From an uncultured Mycoplasmatota bacterium (lineage in GTDB: Bacteria; Bacillota_I; Bacilli_A; RF39; UBA660), in contig URHJ01000027.1 in NCBI GenBank assembly GCA_900547465.1, positions 1 through 12,898 on the forward strand: a stretch of DNA of 12,898 nucleotides, given 5' to 3'. This document shows, in pieces, positions 1 to 7,572 of this stretch. Numbering within the stretch: position 1 is the first letter of the stretch; each line of letters starts with the position of its first letter. The notes below the pieces were generated by a model that was given only the letters and a program-made list of their open reading frames with translations, did no database searches and had not been told where the DNA came from. The position numbers were made by a program, and so were the translations under genes.

Positions 1-61
1 CTTAGTCAATTATTTAAATTGATAACTATTTACTATATAGAAATATAAATATTCACAAAAA

Positions 62-724
62 TTACAATTCATCTTTTATCATAGAAATTTCTCGTTTTAT
101 TTGAAATTTTCTAAGTCTATAGTTCTTAGGTAATATATCTAACAATATCTCTCTAGATTTTAATTCTCTAGAATAGTATTCTTCAAATAACTTTCCTTTT
201 TTTTCTAAAATAACTGGTCCAAAAAAATCATCTTTCCTGCTGTATTTTTTTCTTCCCTTTTTTAATTTTATAATTTGGTAAATATACTTACCCTCTTTTA
301 CAAGTTCTTCATCTTCTATATAAAAACCATTTTTTCTAAAGAACTTTCTAACATCTTCTTGGTAATTATTAGGAGAAAGGATGATTTGTTTTAACTTCTT
401 AGTGATAGCAAAATTATTTTTAAATATCCCTATTATTGTCCTACCACCCATTCCTGATACTACAGCAGTATCTATATCATCAGTATAAGTACTAAGTCCA
501 TCCCCAAGTCTAAGTTCAATTTTATCTTCTACTTTATATTTTTTTATATTATCTAATGCACTTTTTAAAGGTCCCTCTCCAATATCAGAAGCAATTGCTT
601 TTTTAAAACATCTTTCTTTTACTAAATAAATATCTAAAAAGGCATGGTCACAACCTATATCCAAAACAAGGGAATTAGTATCCACTAAATCCCCTATTTT
701 TTTTAGTCTTGTATTTAACTTCAT
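62..724 (-). CDS. trmK: tRNA (adenine(22)-N1)-methyltransferase TrmK
   Basis: This 220-residue protein matches the TrmK/YqfN family, which uses S-adenosylmethionine to methylate N1 of A22 in the tRNA D-arm in the cytoplasm. The visible signature is a Rossmann-type SAM site, LDIGCDHAFLDI at about residues 21-32. It is followed by GDGLS (74-78) and the family-typical SGMGG (90-94), then SPNN (117-120). The C-terminal third is lysine-rich and helical, as in the family. The start ATG overlaps the rpoD stop by one base (TAATG), and the only purine-rich element, AAAGGA, lies about 15 nt upstream. Translation is therefore probably coupled to rpoD. The gene is last in a dnaG-rpoD-trmK run, the Bacillus-type order. 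No terminator is visible in the 61 bases after it, so the transcript probably continues; a yqfO/Nif3-like gene would be expected next but is outside the window. Confidence 0.93.
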   Translation of the reverse strand: MKLNTRLKKIGDLVDTNSLVLDIGCDHAFLDIYLVKERCFKKAIASDIGEGPLKSALDNIKKYKVEDKIELRLGDGLSTYTDDIDTAVVSGMGGRTIIGIFKNNFAITKKLKQIILSPNNYQEDVRKFFRKNGFYIEDEELVKEGKYIYQIIKLKKGRKKYSRKDDFFGPVILEKKGKLFEEYYSRELKSREILLDILPKNYRLRKFQIKREISMIKDEL

Positions 725-1815
725 TAGTCTGTTAAGAAATCCTTTAACTTTCTACTACGTGATGGATGTCTTAATTTACGAAGTGCTTTTGCTTCAATTT
801 GTCTAATTCTTTCACGAGTAACTCCAAAGATTTGACCAACTTCTTCAAGAGTTCTACATTGTCCATCATCTAATCCAAAACGTAATCTCAATACTTTTTC
901 TTCACGATCAGTTAAAGTAAGAAGTACTCCTGCCAATTCTTCTTTTAACATTTCAACAGTTGCATACTCTTCAGGTCCCATCATTCTTTCATCAGGAACA
1001 AAGTCTCCTAAATGAGAATCTTCCTCTTCACCAATTGGTGTTTCAAGAGAAACTGGATCTTGACTAATTTTGTACACTTCTCTTACTTTTTCAACTGTAA
1101 TTCCTAACTTTTTAGCAATTTCTTCATCAGTAGGTTCACGATTTAATTCTTGAGTTAATTGACGTTGTACTCTAGCAAGTTTATTAATTGTTTCAACCAT
1201 ATGAACTGGTACACGAATTGTTCTTGCTTGATCAGCTATAGCACGAGTAATAGCTTGTCTTATCCACCAAGTTGCATATGTAGAAAACTTATATCCTTTA
1301 GTAGGATCAAACTTATCTACTGCTTTCATAAGACCAATGTTACCTTCTTGAATCAAATCCAAAAATAACATTCCACGACCAACATAACGTTTAGCAATAG
1401 AAACAACTAAACGAAGGTTAGATTCAGCAAGCATTTTCTTTGCTTCTTCATCTCCTTCTTCAGCTCTTTTTGCATATTCAAATTCTTCATCAGATGTAAG
1501 CAAATTAATACGTCCAATTTCTTTTAAATACATTCTAACAGGATCATTTATTTTAATATCCTTAGACATTGTTAAATCTTCTACTTGAACTGTATCAGTA
1601 ATTTCTTCACCACTAGCATCATCACTACCATCTTCAGAAACAATATCAATATCAGCTTCTGTTAAAGCATTATAAAGATCATCTAGAGAATCACTATCAA
1701 TCTCTAATCCCTTTAATTCATTAGCAAGTTGTTCATAAGTAACATATCCTTGACTATTACCCAATTTTATTAACTTATTTTTTCTTTCTTCTAGTGTCTT
1801 AATTTCTCCAACCAT
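724..1815 (-). CDS. rpoD: Primary (housekeeping) RNA polymerase sigma factor, sigma-A/RpoD
   Basis: This 363-residue protein is a complete group 1 sigma factor. An N-terminal region 1.1-like domain (about 1-80) ends in an acidic stretch at 55-80. Region 1.2 begins at DPVRMYLKEIG (91-101). Region 2 contains NLRLVVSIAKRY (133-144), DLIQEGNIGLMKAVDKFD (153-170) and the -10-reading and melting segment around YATWWIRQAI (180-189). Region 3 follows, and region 4.2 carries the -35-reading helix-turn-helix GVTRERIRQIEAKALRKLR (331-349). The length is normal for low-GC Gram-positive sigma-A (about 360-375). The start ATG lies 2 nt after the dnaG stop, and its Shine-Dalgarno AGGAG sits inside the last dnaG codons, so the genes are tightly co-transcribed. 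It directs RNA polymerase to the TTGACA/TATAAT-type promoters seen elsewhere in this window. Nothing is truncated. Confidence 0.98.
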   Translation of the reverse strand: MVGEIKTLEERKNKLIKLGNSQGYVTYEQLANELKGLEIDSDSLDDLYNALTEADIDIVSEDGSDDASGEEITDTVQVEDLTMSKDIKINDPVRMYLKEIGRINLLTSDEEFEYAKRAEEGDEEAKKMLAESNLRLVVSIAKRYVGRGMLFLDLIQEGNIGLMKAVDKFDPTKGYKFSTYATWWIRQAITRAIADQARTIRVPVHMVETINKLARVQRQLTQELNREPTDEEIAKKLGITVEKVREVYKISQDPVSLETPIGEEEDSHLGDFVPDERMMGPEEYATVEMLKEELAGVLLTLTDREEKVLRLRFGLDDGQCRTLEEVGQIFGVTRERIRQIEAKALRKLRHPSRSRKLKDFLTD

Positions 1816-1817
1816 AC

Positions 1818-3548
1818 CTATTCTCCTAACTTTAACCTTACTATCTCCTTAGCTATTTGTGCCTGTCTCATTGGATCATCTTCCAACTTCATTTTCTCTT
1901 CCATTCTCTTTTTTTGCATTTCAATACTATATTCTTTTACAACTCTAAAATATGGAAATAGATCTTTCTTTTCAATACTATCTAAGTATTTACTAGAAAC
2001 AATATCATTCAATAGTCTAAGTAAGTCTGGTTTATCCTGAATGTAAGTATAAAAGTCCGCAACATTAATATACCCATATTTTTTATAAAAATAAATTATC
2101 TCACTAGTTAAGAGTCTTTCTTCATTACGTGGATATATTAAATTTTCATTTTCTACTTGATCAATAACCCAATCATTATTAAGCATCAAGTAAATTATTT
2201 GTTCCATAGCCATATTGTACTTATCTTTACGTTTGGACTTTTCTATTTTTCTTACCTTTATCTCTGTTGCTTTAGGTTTCAAAGTCTTAAACTCCTGAAA
2301 CCTTTTTTCCAGTGTATTATACCCTATATTATAATCTTTTGCAAGTTTTTTTAAGATAATTTCCACTCTAATCTCATCTTTTATCTTTGCAGTTTCTTCT
2401 AAAACACTATTAATATATTTAGCAAGCGACTCTTCACTTTGAAAATTAACATTTTCTTTCAAAACTTCAATCTTATAATCGTTATATTCACGAGCTCTAT
2501 CAAGTAAACCATAAAAAGAATCTTTTCCATACTTTAAGATATATGAGTCCGGATCATCATCACCTGGTATAGTAACAACCCTAGCTTCAATTCCTTCAGA
2601 TTGTAAATGCTCACCTACTTTTAAGGCAGCATGTCTACCAGGACCATCTCCATCTAGACAAATAATAATATTTTTAGATAATCTTTTAATCAAAGATATT
2701 TGTTCTTCCGTTAAAGCTGTTCCCATCAAAGCAACTGTACTTCTAATTCCAATAGTACTTGCTCTTATAACGTCCATGAACCCTTCCATAATAATTAAAC
2801 GTTTCTCAACACGCGCCGCATCTTTCGCAATATGATAATGATAAAGACATGAACCTTTCTTAAAAATAACAGTTTCTTTAGTATTTAAATATTTATTTTT
2901 ATCCTTGTCTATATCTTCATATATTCTTCCAGAAAAACCAACTATTTTTCCATATGGATCATGTAACGGAAACATAATTCTATTTTTATATACGTCATGT
3001 CCATCACTAGATAAACCTATTTGATTAAGTGTTTTTAAATCATAATTTTTACTTGTAAGAAGTAAAGTTAAATCTCTACTATCTATTAAAGATAACCCAA
3101 CCTGAAATTCTTTAATAACTTCATCATTTATTCCTCTATTTTTCAAGTATTCACGAGCTGCTCTTCCCTTTTGAGAAAGTAAATTGTTTTGAAAATATTT
3201 AGAAGAAAAAGAATAAGCTTCATATAAATTATCATATTTTGTTGTTTTGTTAGCTACTTTAATAGATGATGTATTTATTCCTACTCTCTCGCCTAAATCT
3301 TTTAATACTTCTCTAAATTCTTTATGATCATAATTCATTAAAAAAGTAAAAACATTACCACTTGCCCCACAAGAAAAACAACGATATATTTGCTTCTCCC
3401 TAGATACACTCATAGAAGGATTAGTATCCTCATGAAAGGGACAAACACCAAAAAAATTCTTTCCTTTAGCGACCAAAGGAATTCTCTCACCAATGATGTC
3501 TACTATATCTACTTTGCTTCTAATTTCACTCGCAAGATCATTATTCAT
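1818..3548 (-). CDS. dnaG: DNA primase DnaG
   Basis: This 576-residue bacterial primase makes the RNA primers for replication-fork synthesis and works with the replicative helicase. The N-terminal zinc domain is intact: C36, H39, C57 and C60 in CPFH and CFSC. The catalytic core includes the GRIY segment near 207 and a TOPRIM fold with E255 (MEGFMDV) and D299/D301 (CLDGDGPG). A poorly conserved C-terminal helicase-interaction region follows from about 440. Three starts are possible: GTG at 3557, ATG at 3554 and ATG at 3548. I chose 3548 because MNNDLASEIR lines up with the usual DnaG N-terminus and GAGGAAG is well spaced before it. The gene is first in the dnaG-rpoD-trmK operon, with its own promoter at 3579-3607. 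The start is the only real uncertainty. Confidence 0.96.
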   Translation of the reverse strand: MNNDLASEIRSKVDIVDIIGERIPLVAKGKNFFGVCPFHEDTNPSMSVSREKQIYRCFSCGASGNVFTFLMNYDHKEFREVLKDLGERVGINTSSIKVANKTTKYDNLYEAYSFSSKYFQNNLLSQKGRAAREYLKNRGINDEVIKEFQVGLSLIDSRDLTLLLTSKNYDLKTLNQIGLSSDGHDVYKNRIMFPLHDPYGKIVGFSGRIYEDIDKDKNKYLNTKETVIFKKGSCLYHYHIAKDAARVEKRLIIMEGFMDVIRASTIGIRSTVALMGTALTEEQISLIKRLSKNIIICLDGDGPGRHAALKVGEHLQSEGIEARVVTIPGDDDPDSYILKYGKDSFYGLLDRAREYNDYKIEVLKENVNFQSEESLAKYINSVLEETAKIKDEIRVEIILKKLAKDYNIGYNTLEKRFQEFKTLKPKATEIKVRKIEKSKRKDKYNMAMEQIIYLMLNNDWVIDQVENENLIYPRNEERLLTSEIIYFYKKYGYINVADFYTYIQDKPDLLRLLNDIVSSKYLDSIEKKDLFPYFRVVKEYSIEMQKKRMEEKMKLEDDPMRQAQIAKEIVRLKLGE

Positions 3549-3578
3549 AAACATCACTTCCTCTACAAATTATTTTTT

Positions 3579-3607
3579 ACTATATCATAAATTAAATTCT
3601 TTTTCTA
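3579..3607 (-). promoter_or_regulatory. Candidate sigma-A promoter of dnaG-rpoD-trmK
   Basis: On the minus strand the -10 is TATAGT (3579-3584), preceded by TG-A (3585-3587), which makes it an extended -10. Seventeen bases upstream is a weak -35, TAGAAA (3602-3607). Predicted initiation near 3572 leaves a leader of about 20 nt carrying the GAGGAAG ribosome-binding site. The -35 sits immediately beside the stop codon of the upstream DUF402 gene, so some read-through from that gene is also likely. Confidence 0.6.
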
Positions 3608-3610
3608 TAA

Positions 3611-4123
3611 CTACATACCTTCTAAGTATTTCAAATAATCAACATTCATACATTTATTAGAATGATTTTTTATCTCATCTATTAATCTGTCTTTTGTACT
3701 ATATATACCATCAAGTTCTTCTTTACTAAATTTGCCATTATTATACGCATCTAATAATTCATCCTCATCCAAGACATTAATCTCTCCAAATAAACAAGTA
3801 ACATCAAGATATAAATCATCATACATAGGAATCTTAAAATTCTCATCAAGCCTTACATTCCTACAGATATCAAAATAATATTCAAGTGGTTTTTTCTCTT
3901 TATCTAAAAATAATCTCATTGCATAATCACTATTTTTAGGTAACACTTCAAAAACATAATAACCATCATCCATAACACATAAATCATTTTTAATAATAAA
4001 TTTTTCTCTACACTTTATTAACTTCTTCACACATATATAAGCCCAATCAATATCTAGGTAAAGCTTCATTTCATAATCTTCAATATCTCTTAAATACGTA
4101 TTACTAATTACTTTTGTTTTCAT
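3611..4123 (-). CDS. DUF402 family protein, probable nucleotide (di/tri)phosphatase
   Basis: This 170-residue protein has the DUF402 (FomD/Ntdp-like) core. It contains YYFDIC (82-87), PMYDDLYLDV (99-108) with closely spaced acidic residues D102, D103 and D107, and then NVLDEDELLDA (116-126). In characterised relatives these aspartates and glutamates bind divalent metal, and the enzymes hydrolyse nucleoside di/triphosphates or cytidylyl intermediates; the substrate here is inferred only from the family. No signal peptide or membrane segment is visible, so it is cytosolic. An upstream in-frame TTG at 4141 is rejected because it lies beside the -10 element and would be outside the predicted transcript. 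ATG 4123 has GGAG 8 nt upstream. The gene precedes dnaG by about 60 bases on the same strand. It has its own promoter and is divergent from the DUF6512 membrane gene. Confidence 0.82.
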   Translation of the reverse strand: MKTKVISNTYLRDIEDYEMKLYLDIDWAYICVKKLIKCREKFIIKNDLCVMDDGYYVFEVLPKNSDYAMRLFLDKEKKPLEYYFDICRNVRLDENFKIPMYDDLYLDVTCLFGEINVLDEDELLDAYNNGKFSKEELDGIYSTKDRLIDEIKNHSNKCMNVDYLKYLEGM

Positions 4124-4144
4124 AATACCAACTCCATACAACCT

Positions 4145-4153
4145 ATTATATCA
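4145..4153 (-). promoter_or_regulatory. Extended -10 promoter of the DUF402 gene
   Basis: On the minus strand TATAAT (4145-4150) is preceded by TG-A (4151-4153), giving a perfect extended -10. The hexamer 17 bases upstream, ATCTAA, is not a recognisable -35, which is acceptable for extended -10 promoters. Predicted initiation is near 4138, downstream of the alternative TTG start at 4141, so this element also decides the gene start. Confidence 0.65.
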
Positions 4154-4156
4154 TAA

Positions 4157-4185
4157 TTAAGAATATTTTAGATATTAAATATCAT
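4157..4185 (+). promoter_or_regulatory. Possible promoter of the DUF6512-type membrane gene
   Basis: TTAAGA (4157-4162) and TATCAT (4180-4185) are separated by 17 bases, matching sigma-A consensus at 4 and 5 of 6 positions. Predicted initiation near 4192 would leave only about a dozen bases of leader, just containing AGGTGA (4195-4200). In such AT-rich sequence a chance match is possible. A short palindrome, GATATT-A-AATATC (4171-4183), overlaps this element and the divergent promoter region. Confidence 0.35.
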
Positions 4186-4204
4186 ACTATTACTAGGTGA
4201 TACT

Positions 4205-4702
4205 ATGAAAAAAATAATAATAAATTCAATTATAATATTTCTTATTTGTAGCTTATTCCATTTTGGATATGACTTTATGCCAAACTTTATAACAAGTTTA
4301 TTCTTTCCAGTTAACGAAAGTATTTGGGAACATTTAAAAATGATTTTTACATCAACAATTGTATTTTCTTTTATATCTAACTTATTTTATCATGATAAAA
4401 ACACATTATTTAAGACCTACATTAGAACAATGGCTACAATCATAATCTTATTAATTCTATATTTACCAACTTACTATCTATTAGGTGAAGTAATGATCTT
4501 AACTCTAATAATATTATTTATATCAATCTTCTTAAGTGAAGTAATAGCCTCTAAAATATCAACAAAAAAGCACTACAAATATCTAAATATTATAAGTGCC
4601 ATTCTCTTAATACTTAATTTTACTATATTCGCTATATTTACATATAACCCACCTCATCAAAACCTATTTAAAGATCCTGAATCAAAAGAATATGGAATCT
4701 AA
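4205..4702 (+). CDS. Small integral membrane protein, DUF6512-like
   Basis: This 165-residue protein is nearly all hydrophobic, with about five predicted membrane helices at roughly 5-22, 44-61, 74-93, 95-114 and 126-147. Two motifs recall the DUF6512 family: PVNESIWEHLK (35-45) between the first two helices, and the C-terminal NPPHQNLFKDP...YGI (148-165). The assignment comes from remembered family patterns, not a search. The family has no established function that I know of. The conserved His, Glu and Trp at the membrane edge suggest a functional site rather than a structural anchor. AGGTGA is 4 nt upstream of the ATG. It is divergent from the DUF402 gene and its last 4 bases overlap the end of yqeH on the opposite strand, with no terminator hairpin visible at the junction. 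Confidence 0.8.
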   Translation: MKKIIINSIIIFLICSLFHFGYDFMPNFITSLFFPVNESIWEHLKMIFTSTIVFSFISNLFYHDKNTLFKTYIRTMATIIILLILYLPTYYLLGEVMILTLIILFISIFLSEVIASKISTKKHYKYLNIISAILLILNFTIFAIFTYNPPHQNLFKDPESKEYGI

Positions 4703-5703
4703 ATTAACGAATTACGAATAAATGTTTTAATATTTTTATCTATATAAACATCAATTTTACCTTTATTAACAATCTTTACAAAACCAAGTCCATCAATTAC
4801 TAAATCATTATCATACTTTATATCATAACTAGTTTTATTCAAATCTTTTAATTCTTGATGACGAGGATTAATAAATCTCTTAACCTTTAAATCATTAGAA
4901 ATAAATAAAGTAAAACTATTTTTTTCACCCTCTACATAATCTATTCTAACTATATCTTCAATAAGAATACTTTGTCCCCTCTTTAATTGATATGTTCTAG
5001 GCTTAATTTCTTTTCTTGGACTTATTTTCTTTAATAGTTTTGCTTCACTATAATTAACTAAAGAATTAATATCAACAAGACCAGGGGTATCAATTAAAGT
5101 TAAATACTCATTTATATCTATACCAATAGTATTTAGTGTTGTAGAAGGAAGTGGAGACATTGTAAGTTCATTTTGCGCTACTGTTGCATAATTTCTAATA
5201 AGTTTATTAATCAAAGTAGATTTTCCAGCATTAGTATGTCCTACTACATAAACATTTTTAGAAGTTTGTAACATTTTAATTTTCTTTAATAGATAATCAA
5301 TATTTTCATTCTTCTCTACACTAACTACAATAACATCTTCAAAATTTTGTTTTTCATTTTCAAAATACTTAACTAATTTCTCATTCTTTACACTTCTAGG
5401 TAAAACATCTCTTTTATTTAAAACTAAAATCATTTTATTAGGAATATATTCTCTAATCTTTAAAATATCTTCTTCTAAATTAAGTAAGTCTGTAACATAT
5501 AAAACTAAGTCTTTAGTCTTACCAACTTCCTTTAAAATTTCTATATATTCTTCATTAGTTTTCGCAACAACTTGATATTCACCATAATTTCTGATACGGA
5601 AACATCTTTGACAAACATCATTTTCTAAAGAAGTAGTATAACCTTCTTGTAACATGTTTTCATCTTGTAGTACTACTCCACAACCACTACATTTTTTTAT
5701 CAT
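4699..5703 (-). CDS. yqeH: Ribosome biogenesis GTPase YqeH (circularly permuted)
   Basis: This 334-residue GTPase is needed in relatives for 30S subunit assembly. A treble-clef zinc finger opens the protein with C5, C8, C31 and C34. The G motifs are in the permuted order of the family. G4 NKRD (96-99) comes first, then G1 GHTNAGKS (155-162), a TT pair for G2 (188-189) and G3 DTPG (205-208). The C-terminal domain (about 215-334) is the RNA/protein-binding part. An upstream in-frame start at 5727 would add eight residues. ATG 5703 is preferred because it begins directly before the zinc finger and has GAGGGAAG a few bases upstream. It overlaps the end of yqeG by 17 bases, so the pair is co-transcribed and probably translationally coupled. 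In Bacillus the run continues with aroE and yhbY; here it stops and meets a convergent gene. Confidence 0.95.
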   Translation of the reverse strand: MIKKCSGCGVVLQDENMLQEGYTTSLENDVCQRCFRIRNYGEYQVVAKTNEEYIEILKEVGKTKDLVLYVTDLLNLEEDILKIREYIPNKMILVLNKRDVLPRSVKNEKLVKYFENEKQNFEDVIVVSVEKNENIDYLLKKIKMLQTSKNVYVVGHTNAGKSTLINKLIRNYATVAQNELTMSPLPSTTLNTIGIDINEYLTLIDTPGLVDINSLVNYSEAKLLKKISPRKEIKPRTYQLKRGQSILIEDIVRIDYVEGEKNSFTLFISNDLKVKRFINPRHQELKDLNKTSYDIKYDNDLVIDGLGFVKIVNKGKIDVYIDKNIKTFIRNSLI

Positions 5704-6211
5704 AATACTTCCCTCTTTCAAAAACATTACGTTTATGATAATGATCTAATATTTTCTTTTCTATTTTTCTATTTAAGTTAGTAATTTTTAAATCAGCTTC
5801 GCCAAGTGGATCAACTAAAATTGCCTTTATTCTAAATTGTTTAGCCGATAAAACATCTGTAACCAACTGATCTCCTATCATTATCATTTCTTTTTTCTTT
5901 AATTTATACATATGTCGTATCTTTCTAAGTCCTCTTGTAAGAGGCTTCATTGCAAGTGCAACAGCATCAATACCTAAATCTTTTTTGTATGGTTCTATTC
6001 TTCTTCTTGTATTATTAGAAATAATAATTATTAAGAAATCTTCTTGTAATTTTTTTATTAACTCTCTTGTTTTTTCAGGACATTTCTTCTCACTAATAAG
6101 TGCTAAAGTATTATCTAAATCAAAAATTAAACAAGTAATTCCACTTTTTTTTAGTTTCTTATAGTTAATATGAAAAATATCTTTTTGATACATATCAGGT
6201 ATCATATTCAT
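5687..6211 (-). CDS. yqeG: YqeG family HAD-type phosphatase
   Basis: This 174-residue protein belongs to the HAD superfamily, subfamily IIIA (YqeG). HAD motif I is FDLDNT (30-35), with the nucleophile D31 and D33. Motif II is ISNN (64-67). Motif III is the lysine near K89 in AMKP. Motif IV is IGDQLVTD (112-119), with D114 and D119. All catalytic positions are present and the length is typical. The physiological substrate of the family is not settled. Its constant neighbour yqeH suggests a role tied to ribosome assembly or a shared regulon. The start ATG has AGGTGAT 4 nt upstream; a second Met two codons later is possible but further from it. It is the first gene of a yqeG-yqeH pair, with a candidate promoter at 6230-6258. 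Confidence 0.94.
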   Translation of the reverse strand: MNMIPDMYQKDIFHINYKKLKKSGITCLIFDLDNTLALISEKKCPEKTRELIKKLQEDFLIIIISNNTRRRIEPYKKDLGIDAVALAMKPLTRGLRKIRHMYKLKKKEMIMIGDQLVTDVLSAKQFRIKAILVDPLGEADLKITNLNRKIEKKILDHYHKRNVFERGKYYDKKM

Positions 6212-6229
6212 CTAAATCACCTGTTTTTT

Positions 6230-6258
6230 ATTATACTATAATAATAGATATTTTTCTA
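6230..6258 (-). promoter_or_regulatory. Candidate sigma-A promoter of yqeG-yqeH
   Basis: On the minus strand the -10 is a perfect TATAAT (6230-6235) and the -35 is TAGAAA (6253-6258), with a 17-base spacer. The same -35 hexamer occurs in the dnaG promoter. The -35 overlaps the stop codon of the upstream deacetylase gene, so the intergenic space is fully used. Predicted initiation near 6223 leaves a very short leader containing AGGTGAT. Confidence 0.55.
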
Positions 6259-7518
6259 GTTATTTATCTTCTGTACCATCATATCTGTTTTAGTAGTAAT
6301 TTTATCAAACTGATAACCTCGCTCTTTCACAATCTTTATAATTCTTTCTAAAGCATCTCTGGTATAAGGTTTTATATCATGCATAAGTATAACATTTTCT
6401 CTATCTTTAGATAATTTTGATGTAACATTTTCAATAATAACATTAGGATCAGTTGTCTCTCCAGCATCACCACTATTAATATTCCAATCATAATACTTGT
6501 AACCTTTTTGAACTACCTCTTTAGTAAGTTCAGTCATAATACCAGGTGAATATTTTCTACTAACTGTATTACTAGAACCACCTGGAAATCTAATAATTCT
6601 ACTATCATAACCAGTAATTTTATACACTCTATCATGAACTGATGATAAATCACTAAAATAATTATTTAATGACGAGTATATGTAAGAATAATTATGACTA
6701 GAAGAATGGAGAGCTACTGAATGGTTTTCTCTAAACTCACGTAAAATTAAACTATCAGGACCAGAATTTGTTACAAAGAAAGTGGCGGGAACTCCTTCTT
6801 TTTTTAATATATCTAAAATAATATTTGTAGTACCCATTCTTGGGCCATCATCAAAAGTTAAGTACACTACTCCTTTTTTAGGTTTTTCTGAAACAACTAC
6901 TGTCCTTGTAAGCTCTGTTTTATTCCGAGAAGAATCTGAAACACTATACTTTAAATGATAGGTCCCCTCTTTTTTTGTATCAAGCTTACCAATTGTTCTA
7001 ACTTTATAAGAAATTTCTCCATCACAATCATCAATTGCGCTATAACCTGCTTCTTCATAATTATCGCCAACATAAAGATTAACAATATCACTACCATTTA
7101 TAGTAAGAGATGGAGCTTCATGATCTTTATATATAATCTTTTTATAACCCCGTTTAATACTCCCCATCGAGTCATTAATCAAATAAGAAATCCTATTACC
7201 ATCAACTTTTGTCTTTATATTTTTTACTTTTTCTCCATCTACAACTACCAAATTTTCATCTGTCATTTTATTATTTGGACAAGTATATATAGGACCACTA
7301 ATAAAAAATTGAGAATTTAATTTATTTTTATTTTGTACCTTAATTTTTTTATTAAAACTACCATACTTAAACATTTCATTTTCTATATAATTAACGATCT
7401 TATCTTCTTTTCTAACTTTAGATAATTTATTATAATCAAAATTACCCATAAAAACACCAAGTATAATAAATAAAATCACAATTACACTAACTAAAAAAAT
7501 TCTACTTTTCTTCTTCAT
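6256..7518 (-). CDS. Membrane-anchored polysaccharide (peptidoglycan) deacetylase with Ig-like domain
   Basis: This 420-residue protein has a short basic N-terminus and one membrane segment (about 7-25) with no cleavage motif, so it is an anchored extracellular enzyme. A linker precedes an Ig-like DUF5011-type domain (about 134-210, starting at DHEAPSLTINGSD). The NodB/CE4 deacetylase domain follows (about 217-405) with all five motifs: TFDDGP (221-226, D223/D224), HSSSH (271-275), RFPGG (310-314), DWNINSGD (344-351) and LMHD (378-381). The metal triad would be D224, H271 and H275. By family it removes N-acetyl groups from cell-wall glycans, probably peptidoglycan GlcNAc, which in relatives confers lysozyme resistance; the exact substrate is inferred. 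The RBS AGGTGG is 9 nt before the ATG. The sigma-A-like promoter at 7544-7572 argues for vegetative rather than spore-specific expression, although sigK is next door. Confidence 0.92.
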   Translation of the reverse strand: MKKKSRIFLVSVIVILFIILGVFMGNFDYNKLSKVRKEDKIVNYIENEMFKYGSFNKKIKVQNKNKLNSQFFISGPIYTCPNNKMTDENLVVVDGEKVKNIKTKVDGNRISYLINDSMGSIKRGYKKIIYKDHEAPSLTINGSDIVNLYVGDNYEEAGYSAIDDCDGEISYKVRTIGKLDTKKEGTYHLKYSVSDSSRNKTELTRTVVVSEKPKKGVVYLTFDDGPRMGTTNIILDILKKEGVPATFFVTNSGPDSLILREFRENHSVALHSSSHNYSYIYSSLNNYFSDLSSVHDRVYKITGYDSRIIRFPGGSSNTVSRKYSPGIMTELTKEVVQKGYKYYDWNINSGDAGETTDPNVIIENVTSKLSKDRENVILMHDIKPYTRDALERIIKIVKERGYQFDKITTKTDMMVQKINN

Positions 7519-7543
7519 TTCTTATTCCCACCTGTTTCCATTT

Positions 7544-7572
7544 ATTATAACTATATTTGCATCTAATGTCTA
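7544..7572 (-). promoter_or_regulatory. Sigma-A-type promoter of the deacetylase gene
   Basis: On the minus strand -35 TAGACA (7567-7572, 5 of 6 consensus) and -10 TATAAT (7544-7549, perfect) are 17 bases apart. The -35 contains the stop codon of sigK (7570-7572). Predicted initiation near 7537 leaves a leader of about 19 bases carrying AGGTGG. Confidence 0.7.

Noticed and set aside
1..61. Promoter or RNA element at the left edge
   Set aside because: AT-rich sequence with only chance-level -35/-10 resemblances and no stable inverted repeat.
1159..1368. Open frame antisense to rpoD, and similar antisense frames inside dnaG, the deacetylase, murE and arginase
   Set aside because: They lie fully within strongly conserved genes, have no fitting RBS or promoter, and encode low-complexity residues expected from the reverse strand of AT-rich genes.
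4720..4752. Hairpin ATGTTT...AAACAT as a terminator for the membrane-protein gene
   Set aside because: The stem is six A/T-rich pairs with a loop of nearly 20 bases and no following T tract.
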